Positions 23,403 to 30,958 of a stretch of DNA of 64,000 nt are shown here, piece after piece. Position 1 is the first letter of the stretch. Each line of letters opens with the position of its first letter. The DNA comes from an uncultured Flavobacteriaceae bacterium. GTDB lineage: Bacteria > Bacteroidota > Bacteroidia > Flavobacteriales > Flavobacteriaceae. The translations under genes were made by a program, and so were the position numbers. The notes beneath the pieces are model-generated. The model made no database searches. It saw only the letters and a program-made list of their open reading frames with translations, and had not been told where the DNA came from. The stretch is taken from contig CANLVG010000004.1 of the NCBI GenBank assembly GCA_947494565.1, positions 400,598 to 464,597 of the forward strand. The letters run 5' to 3'.

Positions 23403-23510
23403 CAAAGTTACAAATTAAATATAATTTAACATTAAATAGTTAAATATATTTGGACACTTAACTTTTAAATGCTACATTTGAATTATAATTATAACATTAA
23501 AGAGTTAATT
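23403..23510. promoter_or_regulatory. Divergent promoter and operator region of the repressor
   Basis: On the plus strand TTTG (23449-23452), 20 bases, and TACATTTG (23473-23480) form a full Bacteroidota promoter for the operon at 23528. On the minus strand TAACTTTG (23403-23410) is a -7 box for the repressor gene. Two related 17-base sites, ACATTAAATAGTTAAAT (23429-23445) and ACATTAAAGAGTTAATT (23494-23510), flank the plus promoter; the second overlaps its start point. They are the obvious repressor operators. Confidence 0.65.
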
Positions 23511-23527
23511 GTTTAAAAACCACCATC

Positions 23528-23836
23528 ATGGACAAATCACATTTATTCAAGCAGGCCTGGGTAATCGCAAAGGCGACAGGCAAATCATTTCGTATCGCTC
23601 TTGTAAAGGCATGGAGCATCTATAAACTTAAAAAGGAAATGCTCAAGCGCAAGGTAAAGATAGCGTACGAGAAAAAGGACGGCAGCCTACGCTATGCGAT
23701 GGCCACCATGCAAACGAAGTTCCTAGGGGACATCAAAGGGTTGCGCGCACCTAATCCCAAAGTAGTAACGTACTATGACCTTGATTCAATGGCGTTCCGT
23801 TGCTTCAAGGCGGAGAATCTAATCCAAGTATACTAA
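23528..23836 (+). CDS. SH3-fold DUF2693-like protein
   Basis: This 102-residue basic protein starts with a helical region (FKQAWVIAKATGKSFRIALVKAWSIYKLKKEM) that recalls small phage regulators. It ends in the DUF2693 SH3-like barrel (KKDGSLRYAMATMQ, PNPKVVTYYDLDSMAFRCFKAENLI). Members are common in Bacteroidota phages and mobile elements, with unknown function; nucleic-acid binding is plausible. It is the first gene of the right-end operon, controlled by the promoter at 23449-23480 and the two operators. Confidence 0.82.
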   Translation: MDKSHLFKQAWVIAKATGKSFRIALVKAWSIYKLKKEMLKRKVKIAYEKKDGSLRYAMATMQTKFLGDIKGLRAPNPKVVTYYDLDSMAFRCFKAENLIQVY

Positions 23837-23847
23837 AACCCATTAAT

Positions 23848-24168
23848 ATGAAAACAAACATTTCAAAAGAGAAGGCTATTGCGCTTTTGACCAACGTATT
23901 CAAGCACAACGACATGGCAACGGCCATATCAAAGCTTGCCGGCAACGTGATACATAACAACTACCCGTTGCTGTGGGACTATATCGAGCCGATATTCGGA
24001 TTTGACCCGGACAATCTGGAGTTTCCCGCCTCCAACCATTACCTGGACTTGTTCTTTACGGTTTCAAGATTGGATTCCAATGCAAAGGAAAGAGCAAAGG
24101 TCTATTACGCCAACATGGCGGACTTCGTCAAATCAAGGATCGAAACTATTAAAACAACTAAATCATGA
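23848..24168 (+). CDS. Hypothetical protein, right-end operon (106 aa)
   Basis: I start this at the ATG at 23848, because upstream in-frame codons belong to the preceding gene's end. The 106-residue product is helical, with ISKEKAIALLTNVFKHNDMATAISKLAG and an aromatic middle (LLWDYIEPIFGFDPDNLEF). No family is recognised. Its stop overlaps the start of the next gene by four bases (ATGA), so the pair is coupled. It probably serves in early functions of the element, since the operon is opposite the repressor. Confidence 0.62.
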   Translation: MKTNISKEKAIALLTNVFKHNDMATAISKLAGNVIHNNYPLLWDYIEPIFGFDPDNLEFPASNHYLDLFFTVSRLDSNAKERAKVYYANMADFVKSRIETIKTTKS

Positions 24169-24923
24169 TAGTAAAACAAAAAATCGGCAAAAAGCTGCTA
24201 AAGGAAATCAACGGCAATAAGGAAAACTACGTACTCCTTAATATAGAGAACGTGCCTTATTGGAAAAGGAAAGAGTTCAAGTTGTGCCTTCCCCTTTTGG
24301 GTGTCATATCTCAAGGTGAGAACGTCAAAAGTACGTTGGCGCAGTTCGATCCGGCCAATCCGATCGTCACGGACGTACTGTTCAGGGCCATGCGGGTGAT
24401 AATGTCGGACGATGGTGGCCTTAGCCATGATGAGATAAAGGACTACCTGTACACTACGGGCCAAATAGAGGATTTTGCAGGTGATACGGAAACTCTTGAA
24501 ATCATGGTGCCGGACGAGGCGGCACTCAGGATATTGGGCTTCTCGAAGAAAAATCTTAGGGACATGCCGGATAGCCGTAAGAACGAAGTGCTAGAAGAGT
24601 ATTGCCGCGCCCTTGGTGCGTACAACGTGGACAAGACCAATCTAGATTCGTCCACCGAAAGGCTCTGGAACCTTGTCGAGCAGTACAACAAGACCAAAGA
24701 GGAACTTAAAAACGAACGACTTGCGGAGCATGCTGCGCACATGGATAAGGAGAATGACAAATTGAAAAGGCAGGGCGTCATATTGAAAGAAATCAAGGAA
24801 AAGACCAAAAAAGGAGAGAGCCTTAGCCTTGCGGAACGGTGTTTTCTCAACCCGGATTATGTCAATAAGATAAAGCTGCCTGAAGAAAGCCTGAAGGAAA
24901 TTGCCTCTTCCGTGATCAATTAA
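24165..24923 (+). CDS. Coiled-coil hypothetical protein, right-end operon (252 aa)
   Basis: This 252-residue protein is not recognised. An N-terminal globular part (NYVLLNIENVPYWKRKEFKL) is followed by an acidic middle (LSHDEIKDYLYTTGQIEDFAGDTETLEI). From about 165 to 220 there is a coiled coil (LWNLVEQYNKTKEELKNERL, HMDKENDKLKRQGVILKEIK). It is the last gene before the right end, transcribed toward the tRNA, and a terminator follows. It could act in early control or in interaction with a helper phage; this is unproven. Confidence 0.65.
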   Translation: MIVKQKIGKKLLKEINGNKENYVLLNIENVPYWKRKEFKLCLPLLGVISQGENVKSTLAQFDPANPIVTDVLFRAMRVIMSDDGGLSHDEIKDYLYTTGQIEDFAGDTETLEIMVPDEAALRILGFSKKNLRDMPDSRKNEVLEEYCRALGAYNVDKTNLDSSTERLWNLVEQYNKTKEELKNERLAEHAAHMDKENDKLKRQGVILKEIKEKTKKGESLSLAERCFLNPDYVNKIKLPEESLKEIASSVIN

Positions 24924-24944
24924 AAACGGCCACTTATCAAAAAC

Positions 24945-24970
24945 CTAAATTGTGAACCCGATTGTCAACC
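24945..24970. promoter_or_regulatory. Right integrase arm-type sites
   Basis: TGTGAAC (24951) and TGTCAAC (24963) are 12 bases apart, and the whole block matches 10295-10319 at the left end apart from single changes and a one-base shift. It lies 45 bases inside the right attachment core, as arm-type sites do. Confidence 0.55.
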
Positions 24971-24978
24971 AAAAAACA

Positions 24979-25011
24979 AAACCCCCGTAGTTATTGAAAC
25001 TACAGGGGTTT
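24979..25011. terminator. Terminator at the right end of the element
   Basis: A long stem, AACCCCC-GTAG against CTAC-AGGGGTT, lies four bases from tRNA-Phe. It ends the right-end operon on the plus strand and, on the minus strand, would also end the tRNA transcript. It therefore replaces the host terminator displaced to 10132-10152. Confidence 0.75.
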
Positions 25012-25014
25012 GAG

Positions 25015-25027
25015 GTGGTGCCTCCAG
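25015..25027. repeat. attR core within tRNA-Phe
   Basis: The 13-base GTGGTGCCTCCAG is identical to 10158-10170 and comprises the 3' acceptor end of tRNA-Phe plus one flanking base. The tRNA stays intact after integration. Confidence 0.8.
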
Positions 25028-25088
25028 GAATCGAACCAGGGACACATGGATTTTCAGTCCATTGCTCTACCAACTGAGCTAAGGCACC
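25016..25088 (-). tRNA. tRNA-Phe (GAA)
   Basis: A 73-nucleotide cloverleaf lies on the minus strand. The acceptor stem pairs GGTGCCT with AGGCACC and has discriminator A. The D arm is AGCTCAGTTGGTAGAGC, the anticodon loop CTGAAAA gives GAA, and the T arm contains GGTTCGATTCC. CCA is not encoded. The gene is the attachment site of the adjacent element. Confidence 0.97.
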
Positions 25089-25214
25089 GTACCATTTCTA
25101 GAAGCGAAACATATTCGCCCAAAACGGGGTGCAAATATAATTTCAAATTTAGGATATACAAACAAAAACCGTAAAAAAGGAAATTGTTTTTTCTGAAATT
25201 ATGATCTTTGATAC

Positions 25215-25943
25215 ATGAACCTGATTGTCGACGTTGGAAATACAGCCACCAAGCTTGCCGTGTTTCACGGTCAAAAGCTGTTGTTTGATACAGTTTTGGA
25301 GAAAAAGGGACTTATCGATGAGGTGAAGGAAATCTTTGATCAATACCCCAATATTCGTAGGGCCATGGTTTCTTCGGTGGGTGAGTTCGATACAAAGCAA
25401 TTGGCCGCCCTTTCCATTTTTTGTAAAGTGTATGTCTTGGATCATACCACACGTACTCCATTTAAAAATTCGTATGCTACCCCACAATCTTTGGGTGTGG
25501 ACCGTATTGCCTTGGCCGCTGCGGCTTTTTATCGAAATCCCAATGGCAATATCTTAGTGGTGGATGCGGGTACCTGTATCACATATGATATGGTGAATGA
25601 CTACGGCGAATATCTTGGCGGGGCCATTTCACCTGGAATCCATATGCGCTATCGCGCCATGCACGATCAAACTGCGAAATTGCCATTATTGCGAAAGGAA
25701 ATACCTATGGATCTCATCGGAAATTCAACCGAAACCAGCATGCATAGCGGCGTTGTCAACGGTGTCTGCGCCGAAATTGACGGGGTAATCGACCAATATA
25801 AATCGCGTTTTGCACATTTAACAGTTATTTTAACAGGCGGCGACTCCCAATTTTTGTCAAAACGATTAAAAAATACCATATTTGCGGATTCCAAATTTCT
25901 CCTTCGAGGACTAAATTACCTACTGGAATACAACAAGCACTGA
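25215..25943 (+). CDS. coaX: Type III pantothenate kinase
   Basis: This 242-residue enzyme phosphorylates pantothenate, the first step of coenzyme A synthesis. Motifs of the acetate-kinase/ASKHA fold type III enzyme are DVGNTATKLAVF (phosphate 1, residues 5-16), LGVDRIAL (about 93-100), LVVDAGTCITYD (about 115-127), GGAISPGIHMRY (about 134-145) and LTGGDSQF near the C-terminus. It starts an apparent run with an outer-membrane barrel, TPR protein and LptC. The start at 25215 gives the standard N-terminus. Confidence 0.95.
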   Translation: MNLIVDVGNTATKLAVFHGQKLLFDTVLEKKGLIDEVKEIFDQYPNIRRAMVSSVGEFDTKQLAALSIFCKVYVLDHTTRTPFKNSYATPQSLGVDRIALAAAAFYRNPNGNILVVDAGTCITYDMVNDYGEYLGGAISPGIHMRYRAMHDQTAKLPLLRKEIPMDLIGNSTETSMHSGVVNGVCAEIDGVIDQYKSRFAHLTVILTGGDSQFLSKRLKNTIFADSKFLLRGLNYLLEYNKH

Positions 25944-27248
25944 ATGATCAAAAAAATTGGATTTGCAATAGTGTGCCTGACCTTTTTCGGCGCGTATGCT
26001 CAAGATGGTACGGTATCTCCCTATTCCTATTTTGGTATTGGCGAATTGAGATCGACCACGACGATCGAAAACCAAATGATGGGTGGTATTGGCGTCTATA
26101 CCGATAGTATACATGTCAATCTGCAGAATCCGGCGGCCTATGCCGACCTAGGGGTGCAGTTTGGCGAAACATTTGGGTTAACGACATACACGGCTGGTGT
26201 TTCATATAACCAGCTTACCCTTTCAAGTGCTACGGCCGAAGAGAGTAGTAGCGTCACTAATCTTGAGTATTTGGCCCTCGCCTTTACGCTACGGGAAAAT
26301 TTAGGTATAGGTATAGGTCTTATGCCGCTTTCATCGGTAGGGTACAACTTTGAATCCGCTATTGACGGGGTGGGAGATGACCCCAATATTGTCAACCGCT
26401 TTTCGGGCACAGGAGGACTTAATAGGGTCTATGCCTCTATCGGTTGGGGTATTACCGATAATCTGAAACTAGGGGTTACGGCCAATTTCAATTTTGGTAC
26501 CTTAGAGAGTGAACGTCTGCAGCTGGTGGAAGATGTGCAATTGGCTACTTTCGATGAAAGATCATCGCGTATCAATGGGATGGACTTGAACTACGCGTTG
26601 AACTATACCCCGCGATTCAAGGATAAATACAGACTTCATACCTCTATTCGTATAAATACCCAAGCGAACCTGACGGCACGCAATACCCAACGAATCGGTT
26701 CGGTAGTGGCTGATGAAGATAGCCCCGTCTTAGGTACGGAGCTAGAAAGTTCCGATGTAAACTTAGACGCGCTCGGACTCAAGGAGACCGCGGTAAAAAT
26801 ACCGACGACGCTGACCATGGGCCTCGGTTTCGGTGAGGATAGAAAGTGGTTTTTGGGAGGTGAATATAGTGTCCAGGATCTGGGTGATTATGTCAACCCG
26901 TTTTTGCAGTTCGAAAACCTACAATATCAAAATGCAAGTACCATCGCTTTTGGTGGTTTTTGGGTTCCCGATCATACGTCTTTCAAATATCTGAAACGCA
27001 TTACATACCGCGCCGGCGTGCGGATGGAGAACAGCGGTATGCTTGTTAACGATACGGAAATAAACAACTTTGGCATAACTTTTGGAGTTGGACTACCACT
27101 GGGACGAAGTCTCTCAAACCTCAACCTAGGTTTCGAACTAGGACAACGAGGTACGACAGATGCCAATTTAATAGAAGAAGGATACTTTAAAATAAATGTA
27201 AGTCTTTCACTGAATGACCAATGGTTCCGTAAGGCAAAAATAAACTGA
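25944..27248 (+). CDS. Outer-membrane beta-barrel protein
   Basis: This 434-residue protein starts one base after the coaX stop. A signal peptide (MIKKIGFAIVCLTFFGAYA) is cut before QDGTVSPYSYFG. The mature part has alternating beta-strand pattern throughout, rich in Gly and Asn, and ends in an aromatic-rich segment. Opening YSYFGIGELRSTTTIENQMMGG resembles the FadL/PorV-like barrel group of Bacteroidota. It probably resides in the outer membrane; the substrate is unknown. Its constant place beside lptC in related genomes suggests an envelope role. Confidence 0.78.
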   Translation: MIKKIGFAIVCLTFFGAYAQDGTVSPYSYFGIGELRSTTTIENQMMGGIGVYTDSIHVNLQNPAAYADLGVQFGETFGLTTYTAGVSYNQLTLSSATAEESSSVTNLEYLALAFTLRENLGIGIGLMPLSSVGYNFESAIDGVGDDPNIVNRFSGTGGLNRVYASIGWGITDNLKLGVTANFNFGTLESERLQLVEDVQLATFDERSSRINGMDLNYALNYTPRFKDKYRLHTSIRINTQANLTARNTQRIGSVVADEDSPVLGTELESSDVNLDALGLKETAVKIPTTLTMGLGFGEDRKWFLGGEYSVQDLGDYVNPFLQFENLQYQNASTIAFGGFWVPDHTSFKYLKRITYRAGVRMENSGMLVNDTEINNFGITFGVGLPLGRSLSNLNLGFELGQRGTTDANLIEEGYFKINVSLSLNDQWFRKAKIN

Positions 27249-27288
27249 GAAAAATTTAGTACATTAACCGCTTTAAACAGATATCAAA

Positions 27289-28662
27289 ATGAAAACAACA
27301 TTCTACTCTACGGTATTTATGCTTCTTGGATGTATGATGATGGGTAATGCCCAGGCTCAAAATCCGGAGTGTATGACCAATCTTTCAATTTACACTGAGC
27401 ACGTAAAGGTGAAAAACTATGACGCTGCCTATACGCCATGGAAAATGGTTTATGAGACCTGTCCTGAACTGAATTATGCGAATTTTCTGTATGGAGAGCG
27501 AATCCTTAAGGATAAGATCAAAAAATCGTCTGGAGCTGAAAAAGATGGTTATATCAGTGATTTATTGGCGCTTTTCGATGGTAGCATGAAGTATTTTCCA
27601 AAGAAGGCCAAATTGGCTTCGGTCATTATAGATAAGGTGTTGTTGAAATACGACAACAAAATGATTTCTGATGATGAAATCTATTCGATGTTGGGCAAGG
27701 CCTTTACTGAAGATTTGGCCAACTTTAAAAATCCAAAAGCCCTCTATCTGTATTTCTCAAGTTTGGTAGATTTGCACAAATCAAATAAGAAAGATCTTCA
27801 AGAAGTTTTCGATGTATATGATAACGTTACCGAAAAAATCGAGGACGAGAATGCAAAGCTTACAGGTGCAATTGCGAAGTTGATTCCAAAAGATTCCGCT
27901 GGTACCTTGACCTCAAAGGAGAAAAAAAGGTTTAAGGCATATAATACCAATTCCGCATCCTTTGGTAAGATTGCAGGAAGTATCGATACCAAGCTAGGTG
28001 ATTTGGCCGACTGTGGAAACTTGATTCCGTTATATCAAAAGAATTTTAGTGAAAAGAAAGGTGATGTGGTATGGGTGAAAAGAGCGGTGAGCAGAATGTT
28101 CAACAAAGAATGTACGGATGATCCCTTATTTAGTCAGATGGTCGAGGTTCAGGCCGAACTAGATCCATCAGCCGATGTTTATGTGTATCTCGGAACTTTA
28201 AAGTCAAAAGCCGGTGATACCCAAGGGGCCATTGCCGATTTCGACAAGGCGTTGGAATTAGAAACGGATGCTCGAAAAAGATCTAATATCGCTTACAAAG
28301 TTGCTACGCTCTTCAGAAGAAAAGGCAGCAAGTCGTCGGCTAGAAAATACGCCCAGAAAGCGATTGATGCCAGTGGTTCAAATGGAAAAGCGTATTTGTT
28401 GATTGCAAACCTTTATGCGACCAGTGCCAACAATTGTGGTAAAGATACCTTTGAGAAAAGGGCAATGTACTGGAAAGCAGCGGATATGGCTAGTAGAGCG
28501 GGGCGTGTAGATCCTTCCCTTGGTTCAAGAGCTAGGAAATCGGCCAGCAGTTATCAGCAAAAAGCTCCGGACAAAGCGATGATTTTCCAGAAGGGAATGT
28601 CAGGTAAAACCGTATCCTTCAGTTGTTGGGTCGGAGGCAGTGTAAAAGTGCCTAATTTGTAA
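27289..28662 (+). CDS. Periplasmic TPR-repeat protein
   Basis: This 457-residue secreted protein has a signal peptide (MKTTFYSTVFMLLGCMMMGNAQA) and then helical repeats. The clearest tetratricopeptide-like units are near residues 285-355: VYVYLGTLKSKAGDTQGAIADFDKALELE and IAYKVATLFRRKGSKSSARKYAQKAID. The C-terminal region is Lys- and Ser-rich. It may be a scaffold in the periplasm. It lies between the barrel gene and lptC in the same orientation; the specific partner is unknown. Confidence 0.82.
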   Translation: MKTTFYSTVFMLLGCMMMGNAQAQNPECMTNLSIYTEHVKVKNYDAAYTPWKMVYETCPELNYANFLYGERILKDKIKKSSGAEKDGYISDLLALFDGSMKYFPKKAKLASVIIDKVLLKYDNKMISDDEIYSMLGKAFTEDLANFKNPKALYLYFSSLVDLHKSNKKDLQEVFDVYDNVTEKIEDENAKLTGAIAKLIPKDSAGTLTSKEKKRFKAYNTNSASFGKIAGSIDTKLGDLADCGNLIPLYQKNFSEKKGDVVWVKRAVSRMFNKECTDDPLFSQMVEVQAELDPSADVYVYLGTLKSKAGDTQGAIADFDKALELETDARKRSNIAYKVATLFRRKGSKSSARKYAQKAIDASGSNGKAYLLIANLYATSANNCGKDTFEKRAMYWKAADMASRAGRVDPSLGSRARKSASSYQQKAPDKAMIFQKGMSGKTVSFSCWVGGSVKVPNL

Positions 28663-28663
28663 A

Positions 28664-29290
28664 ATGAACTTACTTTTAAAGTTGAATATACCAAGCATTG
28701 CCATGATTTTCATGGCAATGCTTTTTTGGTCTTGCTCGGATAACTATACCCGGGTAGGTGATGAAGCACAAAAAAAAATCTTCCCTCAAGGGATAGCCGA
28801 GAATTTTGTCATGACCTATACCGAAGTTAGGGAGAACCTAGAGCCCGAAGATTCGGAACCTTCTCGAGTCATTTCCGTTCTTACGAGTGATAAAAGCGAG
28901 GATTTTACGAATTTGACGTTTCCGTATCAGACCTTTCCCGATGGTTTGGTTCTTGATATCTACGACGCCGAAAATAGAAAAAGTGTAATACGGGCAGATT
29001 ATGGTATCATCTATTCTGCAACTGATTTAATAGATTTGCGTGGTAATGTGGTTGTAGACAGTTACGATGGAAAAAAATTGGAATCACCACAACTTTACTA
29101 TGATCAAATCAATGAATGGATATTTACTCAGGAAAAGTTCAAGTATACAAACCCTGAGGAAGGTACCATTATGGATGGTGAGGGAATGGATCTCAAATAC
29201 GACAAAAGTCTAAGCTATGTCAGCGCGCATAAAACATACGGACTTATGTTAATCAAAGACGAAGCACTCAAAGAAGATACTGATGAATAA
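28664..29290 (+). CDS. lptC: LPS-transport protein LptC
   Basis: This 208-residue protein is a Bacteroidota-type LptC, which relays lipopolysaccharide from the inner-membrane LptBFG complex to LptA. It starts with a lipoprotein-like signal (MNLLLKLNIPSIAMIFMAML, then FWSCS), so anchoring is by lipid rather than the single transmembrane helix of proteobacterial LptC. The OstA-like beta-jellyroll is recognisable from IYSATDLIDLRGNVVVDSYDGKK and LYYDQINEWIFTQEKF. It is separated from the TPR gene by one base and overlaps the following small gene. Confidence 0.85.
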   Translation: MNLLLKLNIPSIAMIFMAMLFWSCSDNYTRVGDEAQKKIFPQGIAENFVMTYTEVRENLEPEDSEPSRVISVLTSDKSEDFTNLTFPYQTFPDGLVLDIYDAENRKSVIRADYGIIYSATDLIDLRGNVVVDSYDGKKLESPQLYYDQINEWIFTQEKFKYTNPEEGTIMDGEGMDLKYDKSLSYVSAHKTYGLMLIKDEALKEDTDE

Positions 29291-29486
29291 ATACCTTAAA
29301 TACACAATTTATGTGAACTTGGTAGTGGCCGTACTCTCGGCTATCATGGCCTTTAACACATGGAATACAGATCGTTCAAGATCGTATATTTTTATCTTTT
29401 TGGCGGTGATTACCGGCTTTATGTTCTTTTTTAGAAGGCATTACCTGAAGAAATTTGAACAAAGAAAACGTGACAACCAACAGTAG
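29283..29486 (+). CDS. Small two-segment membrane protein (67 aa)
   Basis: The ATG overlaps the lptC stop by eight bases. The 67-residue protein has two membrane helices, YTIYVNLVVAVLSAIMAF and YIFIFLAVITGFMFFF, and a basic tail (RRHYLKKFEQRKRD). Similar small proteins occupy this position in related genomes as I remember them. Co-translation with lptC suggests a membrane role, but the function is unknown. Confidence 0.75.
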   Translation: MNKYLKYTIYVNLVVAVLSAIMAFNTWNTDRSRSYIFIFLAVITGFMFFFRRHYLKKFEQRKRDNQQ

Positions 29487-29488
29487 CC

Positions 29489-30778
29489 TTGGATACCTCT
29501 ATAGTTATTATTGTCCTTTCCTTATTGTTTTCCGCCTTTTTTTCGGGTATGGAAATCGCCTTTATATCGGCCAATAAGATCCATATAGAGATTGAGAAAA
29601 AGCAAGAGGGCTTTCTAGCGAATATACTGACCAGACTTACCAAGAAACCTTCCAAGTTCATAGCAACCATGCTGATCGGCAATAATATTGCCTTGGTTAT
29701 CTATGGTATTTTTATGGGCGACTTTCTAACGGATTGGCTCCTGCACTTTTCCATGAATAGCGACATAGGCTTTTTGACCTATTTGACGGAGTTCAGTTTA
29801 CTCACCAAAACGATAATATCCACCTTGGTCATCCTGTTCACTGCCGAATTTCTGCCCAAGGTGCTATTTCAGATCTATTCGAACACCTTGCTTAAATTGT
29901 TCGCATTGCCGGCTTATCTATTTTACCTTTTGTTTTCGTTGATTTCTGAATTCGTGATTAAAATCTCTGATTTTATCTTAAAGGCCTTCTTCAAAACCGA
30001 GGGCGATGAGGTGCAATTGGCGTTCAGCAAGTTGGAATTGGGCGACTATATCACGGAACAAATGGAAACCGTAGAAGAGGAAGATGAAGTGGATTCGGAG
30101 ATTCAGATTTTTCAAAATGCACTGGAATTCAGTGCGGTAAAGGCACGTGAAGTTATGGTGCCTCGAACTGAAATCATGGCCGTGGAACTGCATGAAACCC
30201 CTAAAAACCTCACCAGGATCTTTTCGGAAACCGGGTATTCGAAAATCTTGATTTTTAAAGATACCGTAGATAATATCATCGGCTATGTGCATTCCTACGA
30301 GATGTTCAAAAAACCGAAAACGGTAAAAAGTATCCTCCTGCCCGTCGAGTTCGTACCGGAGACCATGTTGATTCATGACATTCTGAATGTGCTGACCAAA
30401 AAGCGTAAAAGTATTGCAGTGGTTTTGGACGAATACGGTGGTACTTCGGGGATCATAACCGTGGAAGATATCGTAGAGGAACTTTTTGGGGAAATAGAAG
30501 ATGAACACGATACCACAGATTTGATAGAAGAACAGATCGAAGATCGTACGTATAAGTTCTCCGCAAGGCTTGAGGTAGACTTCCTAAATGAAAATTACAA
30601 GCTTGAACTACCTGAGGGAGATGAATACGAGACGTTGGGAGGGCTAATCGTAAACGAAACCGGTGAAATTCCTGAGCAGGACACCGAGATAACCCTGGAA
30701 AATTTTCGTTTCACTATCCTTGAGGTCTCCAATACAAAAATCGATTTGGTCAAACTTGAGGTGTTGGAAGGGGAATAA
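29489..30778 (+). CDS. CNNM/CorC-family membrane transporter
   Basis: This 429-residue protein is of the hemolysin-C/CNNM type, implicated in Mg2+ or Co2+ efflux. The order is DUF21 membrane domain with four helices (about 1-150), two CBS domains (about 195-320, starting VMVPRTEIMAV and ending GIITVEDIVEELFGEIEDE), and a CorC_HlyC domain (about 340-425). The likely start is TTG at 29489, since no ATG occurs before codon 21, and TTG gives the complete first helix. It lies two bases after the small membrane-protein gene. Confidence 0.88.
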   Translation: MDTSIVIIVLSLLFSAFFSGMEIAFISANKIHIEIEKKQEGFLANILTRLTKKPSKFIATMLIGNNIALVIYGIFMGDFLTDWLLHFSMNSDIGFLTYLTEFSLLTKTIISTLVILFTAEFLPKVLFQIYSNTLLKLFALPAYLFYLLFSLISEFVIKISDFILKAFFKTEGDEVQLAFSKLELGDYITEQMETVEEEDEVDSEIQIFQNALEFSAVKAREVMVPRTEIMAVELHETPKNLTRIFSETGYSKILIFKDTVDNIIGYVHSYEMFKKPKTVKSILLPVEFVPETMLIHDILNVLTKKRKSIAVVLDEYGGTSGIITVEDIVEELFGEIEDEHDTTDLIEEQIEDRTYKFSARLEVDFLNENYKLELPEGDEYETLGGLIVNETGEIPEQDTEITLENFRFTILEVSNTKIDLVKLEVLEGE

Positions 30779-30884
30779 AAACGAATTCCGGTTAAACCTA
30801 TTTTCTGTTGATTTATACCATAATAAAAGGCGTCAACTATAATGATAGCTAACTGATTATAGGGCTATTTACTGGTGGAATAAA

Positions 30885-30916
30885 TTTGAACAGATGAAAA
30901 GAAAATGGTAATTTCG
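30885..30916 (+). promoter_or_regulatory. Promoter of the PpiD-like gene
   Basis: TTTG (30885-30888), 20 bases, then TAATTTCG (30909-30916) match the Bacteroidota -33/-7 promoter at all but one conserved position. The ATG follows 43 bases later. Confidence 0.6.
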
Positions 30917-30958
30917 CACCCCAATAGTGAAGAATAGAATTTAAAACATTCCATAAAG

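Larger units (their letters stand above)
10158..25027. mobile_element. Integrated phage-satellite-like or defective prophage element at tRNA-Phe
   Basis: The element is bounded by a 13-base exact direct repeat. The right copy is the 3' end of tRNA-Phe and the left copy is a displaced fragment of it. In order it holds integrase, unknown, excisionase-like, primase, VapE-type helicase, iteron cluster, small and large terminase, a putative ribbon-helix-helix protein, tail-tube-like protein, two unknown proteins, tape measure, a minus-strand accessory block, DUF1508, XRE repressor and three right-end genes. I find no portal, protease, major capsid, head-tail connector, baseplate, receptor-binding or lysis protein. 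Size, integrase-primase layout and tRNA target fit phage satellites; the tail genes do not fit known satellite plans. Confidence 0.85.

Noticed and set aside
24979..25011. Hairpin beside tRNA-Phe considered as part of the attachment site
   Set aside because: The AGTTATTGAA string is shared with 10169-10178 beside attL, but the stem and T run fit a terminator better; the shared string may be chance.
10158..25027. Whole element considered as an integrative conjugative element
   Set aside because: No relaxase, coupling protein or type IV secretion gene was seen, while terminase and tail genes are present.
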